Below are positions 46,116 through 53,905 of a stretch of 64,000 bases of DNA, piece after piece; the first letter of the stretch is position 1, and the number at the start of each line of letters is the position of its first letter. The notes below the pieces were generated by a model. The model was not told where the DNA came from. It saw only the letters and a list, made by a program, of their open reading frames with translations, and made no database searches. The stretch comes from Bacteroides fluxus YIT 12057 (GTDB lineage: Bacteria > Bacteroidota > Bacteroidia > Bacteroidales > Bacteroidaceae): contig NZ_GL882633.1 in assembly GCF_000195635.1 (NCBI RefSeq), forward strand, positions 62,001 to 126,000, given 5' to 3'. The position numbers and the translations under genes were made by a program.

Positions 46116-48620
46116 TCAATCCTGATAATACACTCGCTTCACCCGTGTGGAAACACTCGTCAATATTTCATAAGGTATGGTTTCGAGTATATCGGAAAGC
46201 ACCGTGATGGGCAGGTGGTCACCAAAAATCTCTACCATGTCCCCTTCCTTGCAGTCAATGTCCGTTACATCAATCATGCAGACATCCATGCATATATTGC
46301 CCACATAGGGTGCTTTCTGCCCGTTTACCAGGCAATAGGCATGGCCGTTGCCGAGATGGCGGTTCAATCCGTCGGCATACCCGATAGGAATGGCGGCAAT
46401 ACGTGAAGGACGGCTTAAATGTCCCTTCCGGCTATAGCCTACGGTATCTTCTCCGGGCACATCACGTATCTGCAGAATGGTGGTACGTAAGGTACTTACA
46501 TTGTTCATGATAGAATTGTCCACCGGATTGACTCCATACAACCCGATGCCGAGACGCACCATATCAAACTGCGCACCCGGAAAACGTTCTATTCCTGCGG
46601 AATTACAGATATGGCGAAGTATTTTATGCGGGAAAGCATTCTGCAACTCCATGGATGCCTTTTCAAAGTTTACGATCTGCTGACGTGTGAAAGCATCGAA
46701 CTGCGGTGCGTCACTGCCTACAAAATGAGAGAAGACGGAACGTGGGATAACCGCATTCTGCCCCTTCAAGCGTTCAATCAGACGGGGCATGTCTTCGGGA
46801 GCGAATCCCAGACGATGCATACCGGTATCCACCTTGACATGAATGGGGAAGTTGGTAATCCCCTCTTTCTCCGCTTCCTTAATCAAGGCTTCCAACAAGT
46901 GGAAACTATAGACTTCGGGTTCCAGCTTGTAGTCAAACATCGTCTTGAATGCCGTCATTTCCGGATTCATGATGATGATGCTTGCCGTAATCCCGGCCTT
47001 GCGGAGTTCGGAACCTTCATCAGCCACAGCTACAGCCAGATAATCCACGTGATGCTCCTGCAAAGTCTTGGCAATTTCGTATGAACCGGCACCGTATGCA
47101 GACGCCTTCACCATACATACAGTCTTGGCCTCCGGCTTCAGCCTGCTGCGATAGCTGTTCAGATTGGCAATCATGGCACCGAGATTCACCTCCAGGATGG
47201 TTTCATGCACTTTCTTCTCCAACACCTCCGTCAAGGCATCAAAGCCGAATTTGCGTGCCCCTTTAATAAGTATGATCTCGTTTTCCAACCGGAGTTCTCC
47301 ACGCTCAATGGCCCGTATCAAGGTGTTCGTATCAGGATAGAACGATTTCTCCACATCGAAACGTGCGGCACAAGTAGCTATTTCATTGCCCACACCTATG
47401 ATACGTTCAATGCCGCGGCTGTTCACCAGTTGCGCCACCTGCCGGTAAAGGGTAGGAGTATTTTGCCCCGTTTCAAGAATATCGGAAAGTACCAGTGTCC
47501 GCTTCAGCCCGTTGACAAGCGAACGGCGATACAAGAAATTGAGTGCAATATCCAATGAGCCCAGGTCGGAATTATAACTGTCATTTATCAACAGGCAGCC
47601 GTTCTTGCCCTCTTTCACTTCCAGACGCATGGCAACGGGTTCCAGCTTGGCCATACGTTCCGTAATCTTTTCGGCAGGCAACATGAGGTACAGACAGGCG
47701 GCAAGGCAGTTCAACGAATTTTCAATGGAAGCATCGTCAATGAAAGGCAAGGTAAATGTATTGTCCATATCCAGATAACGATAGGAGATCACCGTACACT
47801 CCTCTTTCTTTTCTACCTTACTTATATACAAAGGACGTTCCATGTCTTTCCGGCTCCACGCTATCTCGCGGGCAGAAAGCATGGACTTTGCCACACAGTT
47901 GCTGATAAATTCATCATCACCGTTGTAAATCACCACATCACAATTCTTAAACAGGACAAGCTTCTCCATACATTTTTCTTGCAAGGAAAAGAAGTTTTCC
48001 TGATGGGCTCCGCCTATATTGGTCAAGATACCGATCGTGGGTTTGATGATATTCTGCAAGGCACGCATCTCACCCGGCTCGGAAATACCGGCTTCAAATA
48101 TCGCCAGTTCAGACTGCTCATTCATCTGCCAAACGGACAAAGGTACTCCTATTTGGGAATTATAGCTGCGCGGAGAACGTACAATCGCCCGTTCGGGACT
48201 GATAAGCTGGTGCAGCCATTCCTTAACTATAGTCTTTCCGTTACTGCCCGTTATACCGATTACAGGAATCTGGAACTTCCCCCGGTGCTGTTCGGCAAGC
48301 TTTTGCAAAGCTTTCAGCGGATTAGGCACTATCAGATAATTGACAACCGGCGACTGGTCGTTGGCAGTCGGCTTCAATTTTCCACTCTCAATGTCCCTAT
48401 AACTTTCCTCGCTGACGACAAAGTTACGGACACCACGGGCATACAGGTCCGGGATATAGCGGGCACCGTCGTTCCGTTTGGTAGTCAAGGCAAAGAATAA
48501 TGTTTCCTCGGGAAAACTCAAGGAACGGCTGTCGGTAAGCAGCCAATCAATGGTAGCCGGTACACTTCCCACACGCCGTGCACCCATGCTTTCGGTTATG
48601 CTTTCAATCGAATACGACAT
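46116..48620 (-). CDS. murF: Bifunctional MurF-Alr: UDP-MurNAc-tripeptide D-Ala-D-Ala ligase / alanine racemase
   Basis: An 834-aa cytosolic fusion. The first 450 residues are MurF (ATP loop GITGSNGKTIVKEWL, NDSYNSDLGSLD, LVLSDILETG), which adds D-Ala-D-Ala to the cell-wall precursor. The last 370 are alanine racemase: PLP lysine in MVKASAYGAGS, VKVDTGMHRLGF, MVRLGIGLYG and a catalytic Tyr in TVGYSRKG. The racemase makes the D-Ala that the ligase pathway uses. This fusion is standard in Bacteroidetes. The ATG at 48620 lies inside the end of the GSCFA gene (25-base overlap). Confidence 0.95.
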   Translation of the reverse strand: MSYSIESITESMGARRVGSVPATIDWLLTDSRSLSFPEETLFFALTTKRNDGARYIPDLYARGVRNFVVSEESYRDIESGKLKPTANDQSPVVNYLIVPNPLKALQKLAEQHRGKFQIPVIGITGSNGKTIVKEWLHQLISPERAIVRSPRSYNSQIGVPLSVWQMNEQSELAIFEAGISEPGEMRALQNIIKPTIGILTNIGGAHQENFFSLQEKCMEKLVLFKNCDVVIYNGDDEFISNCVAKSMLSAREIAWSRKDMERPLYISKVEKKEECTVISYRYLDMDNTFTLPFIDDASIENSLNCLAACLYLMLPAEKITERMAKLEPVAMRLEVKEGKNGCLLINDSYNSDLGSLDIALNFLYRRSLVNGLKRTLVLSDILETGQNTPTLYRQVAQLVNSRGIERIIGVGNEIATCAARFDVEKSFYPDTNTLIRAIERGELRLENEIILIKGARKFGFDALTEVLEKKVHETILEVNLGAMIANLNSYRSRLKPEAKTVCMVKASAYGAGSYEIAKTLQEHHVDYLAVAVADEGSELRKAGITASIIIMNPEMTAFKTMFDYKLEPEVYSFHLLEALIKEAEKEGITNFPIHVKVDTGMHRLGFAPEDMPRLIERLKGQNAVIPRSVFSHFVGSDAPQFDAFTRQQIVNFEKASMELQNAFPHKILRHICNSAGIERFPGAQFDMVRLGIGLYGVNPVDNSIMNNVSTLRTTILQIRDVPGEDTVGYSRKGHLSRPSRIAAIPIGYADGLNRHLGNGHAYCLVNGQKAPYVGNICMDVCMIDVTDIDCKEGDMVEIFGDHLPITVLSDILETIPYEILTSVSTRVKRVYYQD

Positions 48621-49585
48621 ATTTCTCTCTCTTTTTTGAAGTCTAAGTACGGGTATTTTCCGTTAAGTCGCTCTATTTTTAACACAATTTGTCCTAAAAA
48701 ACGCTTATATTCATCAGATTCCGGATGAAAAGGTCTATGTGCTAATGATTTACGTATATTTTCACTTTCCTCCATAATCTGTAACGCATCGGCAGAGATA
48801 CAGGAATGCACAAACCGCTCCCACACATAGTCAACGGCAAGCTTGGAAGGATGTACCATATCTTCGGCATAAAAACGGTAGTCGCGCAGCTCGTCCAGCA
48901 ATAATTCGTATGCAGGAAAGTAAAAGACATGCCCCGGAAAAAGCATCTGAAGTTGTTCGACAGCCAACAGTAAAGTTGCTTTGCTAAGGTTATTGGCATG
49001 CAGCCCGTCACGGACATGGCGGATGGGACTGACGGTGAACAATACTTTCAGTTTAGGATTCCGCAGCAATACATCCGACAGTAATTCCTTATAGTCAAGC
49101 ACTATTTCATCGACAGAAAGTTTACGGCGTGTGAACTTTGTCTCCGGTTGTTTGTGACAGTTGGATACCACCCGCCCCGTCTCTTTGGACTCATAGACCC
49201 ATGCCGTGCCAAAAGTAAGCAAAAGGTAGTCCAATTGAGAGAAAACGGCATGTGCTTCCTGCAACCGGGTGTTGATGGTTTCCAACACTTTTTCCTTATC
49301 GGCAGAAGAAAAGTCCCCATGATGCATCGGGCTATGCCAAAGTTCGCGAAACAGGAAAAGGTCTTCTGCTCCATAACTTCTTCCCGCCTCTATTTCCCGC
49401 AATGCGACAGAGATGGAAAGAGGATTGTAAAGTACACCATAAGGGTTGACGTCACAGCGGAACTTGGCGGAAAGTAACCTCTCCCCCATTTCGGCAGCGA
49501 AACAAGAACCGAGCAATAGCAGTCGGTCGGCATGCGTCAGCCGGGGCAAACCGGCAGGCAACTCAACGGAAGTATATAAGTTCAT
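48596..49585 (-). CDS. GSCFA domain protein
   Basis: A 329-aa protein with the family's name-giving motif LLLGSCFAAEMGERLL near residue 27, FGTAWVY, a KFTRRKLS segment, VLFTVSPIRHVRDG, and late YRFYAEDMVHPSKLAVDYVWERF. The Ser in GSC and the DMVHPS histidine resemble an SGNH-type esterase, so it is probably an acyl hydrolase or transferase of unknown substrate. Directly upstream of murF-alr in the same operon. Confidence 0.88.
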   Translation of the reverse strand: MNLYTSVELPAGLPRLTHADRLLLLGSCFAAEMGERLLSAKFRCDVNPYGVLYNPLSISVALREIEAGRSYGAEDLFLFRELWHSPMHHGDFSSADKEKVLETINTRLQEAHAVFSQLDYLLLTFGTAWVYESKETGRVVSNCHKQPETKFTRRKLSVDEIVLDYKELLSDVLLRNPKLKVLFTVSPIRHVRDGLHANNLSKATLLLAVEQLQMLFPGHVFYFPAYELLLDELRDYRFYAEDMVHPSKLAVDYVWERFVHSCISADALQIMEESENIRKSLAHRPFHPESDEYKRFLGQIVLKIERLNGKYPYLDFKKEREICRIRLKA

Positions 49586-49624
49586 AGCCTTTACAACATT
49601 TCATGATTCATCTCTTCAAGGCAG

Positions 49625-49632
49625 CAAAGATA
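49625..49632 (-). promoter_or_regulatory. -7 box of GSCFA-murF operon
   Basis: Minus-strand TATCTTTG, 40 bases before the GSCFA start, in the 89-base gap after the ABC exporter gene. It suggests that the peptide operon and the housekeeping genes are separate transcription units. Confidence 0.45.
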
Positions 49633-49674
49633 GTGAAAGAATGGCAAATAATCCCGCAATAACTAGGCATTTAG

Positions 49675-51873
49675 TCATTCAACGGCCAGTTCCAATTGAT
49701 TTTTAACCAACTCAAAATAACTGCCACGAATTGCTATCAATTCTGAATGAGTACCGCATTCTGATATTTCACCATGCTCAAGCACAATTATCTGATCGGC
49801 ATTGCGCACAGTACTTAACCGATGAGCCACAATCACCACGGTACGACCACGATAAAAATTATGGAGTTCTTCTACAATAGCACGCTCATTATTCGCATCC
49901 AAAGAATTCGTAGCCTCATCCAAGAAGATGAATGCAGGATTCTTATAAATAGCTCTGGCCACAAGAATACGTTGTCGCTGCCCTTGACTGAGACTGATGC
50001 CATCACGTCCTATTTTAGTATAAAAACGTAGAGGCAATGACATGATAAAATCATATATATTGGACATTCTAGCAGCTTCCTCCATCCGTCCTACATCTAT
50101 CTCCCCATCTGCCACAGCAATATTTCGGGCAATGGATTCCGAAAAAATCACACCATCCTGCATCACCACGCCACACTGCTTCCTCCACCATTTGAGATTG
50201 TAGTCGTTAATATTATACCCAGCAATGGTAATCTCTCCGCCCAGCACTTCATAATAGCCAAGCAACAATTTCATCAATGTAGTTTTTCCACTGCCCGATG
50301 CCCCAACAATGGCCGTAACTTTTCCTTCCGGAATATCAAGACAAATATTTTTAAGCGTATATTCCAACGCATGACGGTTGTATTTGAAATTCATATTGGA
50401 TATGGAAATAGATTTGTCAGCATTGGCAAAGCCTATAAGTTTACCTGCGACCTTTTGTTCGTCCCGTGAGCAATGAATTTCATTAATGCGCTCAAGAGAT
50501 ATTTTCACATCTTGCATAAAATACAGAAAGTTCATGAGTTGCTGCACCGGTGAATTGAGTTGGCCTATTATATATTGTACAGCAAGCATAGCTCCCAAAG
50601 TCATTTGTCCGTTTATCACCGCCGTAGCAGCAAGCACAGTGATGAAGATATTCTTCACCTCGTTGATAAGAACACTGCCGGATTCCTGTGTCTGTTGCAG
50701 GTTGAGAGACTTCATCTGGATAGCAAAGAGATCATTTTGATTTTCTTCCCATTCATCACAGCGTCGCTGTTCACAATTCTGTAGTTTAACTTCCTGTATC
50801 GTAGTTATAAATTCGTAAGTAATGTCCTGGTTCATTCCTTGTTTTTCAAACAGTTCAAAATCAATGATACGACGACGTTTAAGGAATGTGGCTATCCAAA
50901 GTCCGCACATAACACTTCCAAATATAAATACCATAAATATCAACTGATTGTAAACAAGAAGTATCCCCCCAAACACCACAAAGCTGACCATCGTAAACAT
51001 AATGTTGAGCACCTGTGTAGTAAGGAATTGCTGTACACGGTTATGATCTCCGATTCGTTGCAACAAATCACCCAAAAGCTTAATATCAAAGAAGCTCATT
51101 GGAAGTTTAAGCAACTTTGTAAAGAAGTCACTTACAAGCGAGATGTTAATACGCAGGGATATGTGCAACAATATTTTTCTCCTCACAAAATCCGTTATCG
51201 TACGACCGGTCACTATCATCAGCTGTCCAAGCAAAATGAGCCATACGTATCCAATATTTTTCCGAACGATGCCTACATCCACAATTGACTGGGTCAAAAA
51301 CGGTAACAACAATTGCAATCCACAGCTGATTACGAGACACAATATAATGACACCAAAATGATGATGATATTGTTTAATATATCTTTTTAAAAAGTGAAAT
51401 ATCTGCTTTTGTTCTTTCGTCTTACCCTTAAGATTTTCGTTGAAATCCCTTGTAGAATCCAAAAACATAACCACACCGCATTCTTTACCATTATAGGAAA
51501 CTGACGTCCAATGTTTCCGCATATCCTCCATAGAATATTTCATCAGCCCTTTACCCGGATCGGCAATCCAAAAGCGCGAGCCTTTCCGATCCACTTTATA
51601 AAGCACAACAAAATGATTCTGATTCCAGTGCAATATACATGGAAACGGACCTTGTGCCAGCTCGTCCAATGTACGACGCATGGGCTTGGAGTCCAGTCCC
51701 AATATTTTTGCCGCACGGACAAGGCTGAGCATGCTTACTCCCCGTTTGGCGGCACAGCAATACTGCTCCACTTGCGAAATATCTACATTACTGCCAAAAT
51801 GGCGACATATCATGGTAAGGCATGCAATACCACACTGCATCGCATCCCGTTGGCGAACCAATGAAAATTTCAT
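49675..51873 (-). CDS. Peptidase-containing ABC exporter (C39, PCAT type)
   Basis: A 732-aa inner-membrane exporter that cuts the leader and pumps out the peptide. N-terminal C39 protease with C14 (RQRDAMQCGIACL), H87 (NQNHFVVLY) and D105 (IADPGKG); membrane domain about 155-450; ATPase with Walker A GASGSGKTT near 526, signature LSQGQRQRI near 628 and LDEATNSLD. All key residues present. Its start overlaps the CMP-sugar synthetase stop by ATGA. It is the last gene of the peptide operon and should act on the 68-aa precursor, whose leader ends in a Gly-Ala site. Confidence 0.94.
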   Translation of the reverse strand: MKFSLVRQRDAMQCGIACLTMICRHFGSNVDISQVEQYCCAAKRGVSMLSLVRAAKILGLDSKPMRRTLDELAQGPFPCILHWNQNHFVVLYKVDRKGSRFWIADPGKGLMKYSMEDMRKHWTSVSYNGKECGVVMFLDSTRDFNENLKGKTKEQKQIFHFLKRYIKQYHHHFGVIILCLVISCGLQLLLPFLTQSIVDVGIVRKNIGYVWLILLGQLMIVTGRTITDFVRRKILLHISLRINISLVSDFFTKLLKLPMSFFDIKLLGDLLQRIGDHNRVQQFLTTQVLNIMFTMVSFVVFGGILLVYNQLIFMVFIFGSVMCGLWIATFLKRRRIIDFELFEKQGMNQDITYEFITTIQEVKLQNCEQRRCDEWEENQNDLFAIQMKSLNLQQTQESGSVLINEVKNIFITVLAATAVINGQMTLGAMLAVQYIIGQLNSPVQQLMNFLYFMQDVKISLERINEIHCSRDEQKVAGKLIGFANADKSISISNMNFKYNRHALEYTLKNICLDIPEGKVTAIVGASGSGKTTLMKLLLGYYEVLGGEITIAGYNINDYNLKWWRKQCGVVMQDGVIFSESIARNIAVADGEIDVGRMEEAARMSNIYDFIMSLPLRFYTKIGRDGISLSQGQRQRILVARAIYKNPAFIFLDEATNSLDANNERAIVEELHNFYRGRTVVIVAHRLSTVRNADQIIVLEHGEISECGTHSELIAIRGSYFELVKNQLELAVE

Positions 51874-52550
51874 AATTTTAGAATCGTATTTGCAGCGATG
51901 TACTCAGCCTCCATCCAATCGCGCGGTTCATCTATATCAATAGCCAACTCTGAATCTACTTCCACGATTCCTACTTCCCCTGAAAGGATATAAGGTTCGG
52001 ACAAGACAATCCGAACGGAAGCCGAATAAAAACTTCCGGACTCCACCAAGAAACCTTTATAATCTTGCCTACGTGGTTTGTTAGCAAAAGAGTAATCAAG
52101 AGGAGTAGCGGTCTCAGACCACCTAAACTTCTTCAACCTTACACAGGACACTATTGAATCATACCTTCCAGAATTTGCCATTTCCAACATTTTCTTTATA
52201 TCGCCCAAAGTAGTGAAAGGAGATGTGGACTGAAAAAGGCAAAACCAATCAGAATCCGCCGGTTCACGCCAAAAAATGAACTCTTTTATCACCTCCATCA
52301 CTGATGACTTGTCCGTAGCGGAAGTATCAGATCGACGATAAATTTTTACTTCTTCACCATATCTGCCAATAGTTATTTTCTCAGTCTCGTCACAGTCAGT
52401 AGCAAGCCAAATTTCATCAAAAAACGAAGATTGTACCAATGTGTCTAATATCCAACATAACAGAGGTTTTCCACACAACAACCGGGTATTTTTCCCTGAA
52501 ACTCCCTTACTGCCTTTTCTAACAGGCACAAACGCTATATTATAGTTCAT
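51870..52550 (-). CDS. CMP-sugar synthetase (acylneuraminate cytidylyltransferase-like)
   Basis: A 226-aa enzyme with the family's N terminus IAFVPVRKGSKGVSGKN (activated-sugar P-loop-like motif), KPLLCWILDTL, WLATDCDE, FQSTSPFTT and the C-terminal IDEPRDWMEAEYI. It should couple CTP to a nonulosonate- or Kdo-like acid. ATG 52550 is chosen because the family begins at NYNIAFVPVRKGS and it couples to the upstream gene (11-base overlap); a longer frame reaches 52571. No sialic-acid biosynthesis genes are nearby, so the acid must come from elsewhere. Confidence 0.85.
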   Translation of the reverse strand: MNYNIAFVPVRKGSKGVSGKNTRLLCGKPLLCWILDTLVQSSFFDEIWLATDCDETEKITIGRYGEEVKIYRRSDTSATDKSSVMEVIKEFIFWREPADSDWFCLFQSTSPFTTLGDIKKMLEMANSGRYDSIVSCVRLKKFRWSETATPLDYSFANKPRRQDYKGFLVESGSFYSASVRIVLSEPYILSGEVGIVEVDSELAIDIDEPRDWMEAEYIAANTILKL

Positions 52551-53883
52551 ATTCAACCAATATATCATCAATTATCTTAATTATATGATCTACGGCTTCT
52601 TTTCCTGTTGCCTTAAACCATTGTGGCAATTCCTCCAAAGGTGCTTGTCGGAGACAACTAGGCAGTTTGGAAAAAAATTCCACTTCATTTTTAGAAATAA
52701 ACCCTATCCCTTCTGCTTCAATATCCGGATAATAGCTTGAACCCGGTGTTGGGTTAAACACCAAGGGGGTACAACCATACATTAGTCCCTCCATCAGCAC
52801 CGAAGAGAAGTGAGAGACTACCACTTTAGTCCGAGCATACACATCCGCCAATTTATCGTTATTAACTATACTGACATTACTACATTGAAGAAAACGAGAT
52901 AACCATCTAGTGTTACCTCTATACTCGGGGTGTTCCCGCACCAAAATAGAAATGTCAGGATAATGCGTTGCTGTAACCCGAATTAAATCACTCATCCTGT
53001 CAAGATATATTTCTGTATTTAAGTAAACCGGTGCCTGAAGAAAAAATGTTATCGCCCGATGCTGACCGTTTCGAATAGCCTCATCCATGTACCCAGCAGC
53101 TACAAAGCAGGTATGCTTGTTATATTTCTCCCACAAAGGATTGAACTTATCACCCCATGTGAGGAAATGGGTGTACGGCAAGTCACGAAATCCCGTATGG
53201 AGATACGAGGGCCATCCTAATTGCAAACAAACAGAAGGAATATGCTTCTCGTTACAGAAAGCTGCGGCAAGGCGATATTCGGACTGGCATCCATCCATAC
53301 ATACCAATAATCGCGGTTTCAGAATCTCAATAAACCAACCTATAGCATTGGCAAAGTTATAAAACCATGGCAAGGTCTGCTCCATCTCTGCATTGCGGAA
53401 GAACTTAGCCTTGAGCATGCGCAGCCGTATCACGGTACCATGTGATGGAATCCCAAAATCATCAGGAACAGGCGTCGTGGAAAGCAACACAAAATCCTCT
53501 TCCAGTGCTTTTATCAGCGGCCTCAAATAATCGAGTATGCGTGGTGAAGTGGCAAATACTAGCACTTTGTTTTCCTGCCCCTTCAAGCATTCATACCACT
53601 CCCGATTACCATTGTCCTGCTCCTCTACCAGATTAGCCTTGAACATTATAAGTGGCAACAACGATGTTTCCACCTCCTTTATGGCACACCTACAAGTGTC
53701 CGCATCGGGGACAGCCGGACGCTTACAGAGATATTTCTGCCACAGATACCGGAGAATGACGGAAGACGCATCTACATTACCCATTTTACAGCCACAAGGC
53801 CATGCTACCCGCATCTCACTTACAACACGAGTCACACAAGTCTCTAAATCCTCATGGAACTGCAACAACCACCCGTCTTCCAT
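52540..53883 (-). CDS. GT-B glycosyltransferase with sialyltransferase-like motifs
   Basis: A 447-aa protein of the GT-B fold, not assigned to a named family. The first 105 residues are cysteine-rich and unfamiliar. The rest shows two Rossmann-like halves: KVLVFATSPRILDYL, VCMDGCQSEYR (DG at 197-198), FLQAPVYLN, REHPEYRG (HP at 318-319) and SHFSSVLMEGLMYG (SS at 360-361). D/E-G, HP and SS motifs in this order are the signature of bacterial sialyl- and polysialyltransferases, and related enzymes such as CDP-glycerol transferases share the last two. With a CMP-sugar synthetase as next gene, transfer of a CMP-activated acid sugar is likely; the acceptor could be the peptide. ATG 53883 has a good ribosome site (AAAGGA). 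Confidence 0.7.
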   Translation of the reverse strand: MEDGWLLQFHEDLETCVTRVVSEMRVAWPCGCKMGNVDASSVILRYLWQKYLCKRPAVPDADTCRCAIKEVETSLLPLIMFKANLVEEQDNGNREWYECLKGQENKVLVFATSPRILDYLRPLIKALEEDFVLLSTTPVPDDFGIPSHGTVIRLRMLKAKFFRNAEMEQTLPWFYNFANAIGWFIEILKPRLLVCMDGCQSEYRLAAAFCNEKHIPSVCLQLGWPSYLHTGFRDLPYTHFLTWGDKFNPLWEKYNKHTCFVAAGYMDEAIRNGQHRAITFFLQAPVYLNTEIYLDRMSDLIRVTATHYPDISILVREHPEYRGNTRWLSRFLQCSNVSIVNNDKLADVYARTKVVVSHFSSVLMEGLMYGCTPLVFNPTPGSSYYPDIEAEGIGFISKNEVEFFSKLPSCLRQAPLEELPQWFKATGKEAVDHIIKIIDDILVEYEL

Positions 53884-53905
53884 CTTCCTTTACCCTTTTT
53901 ATCCG

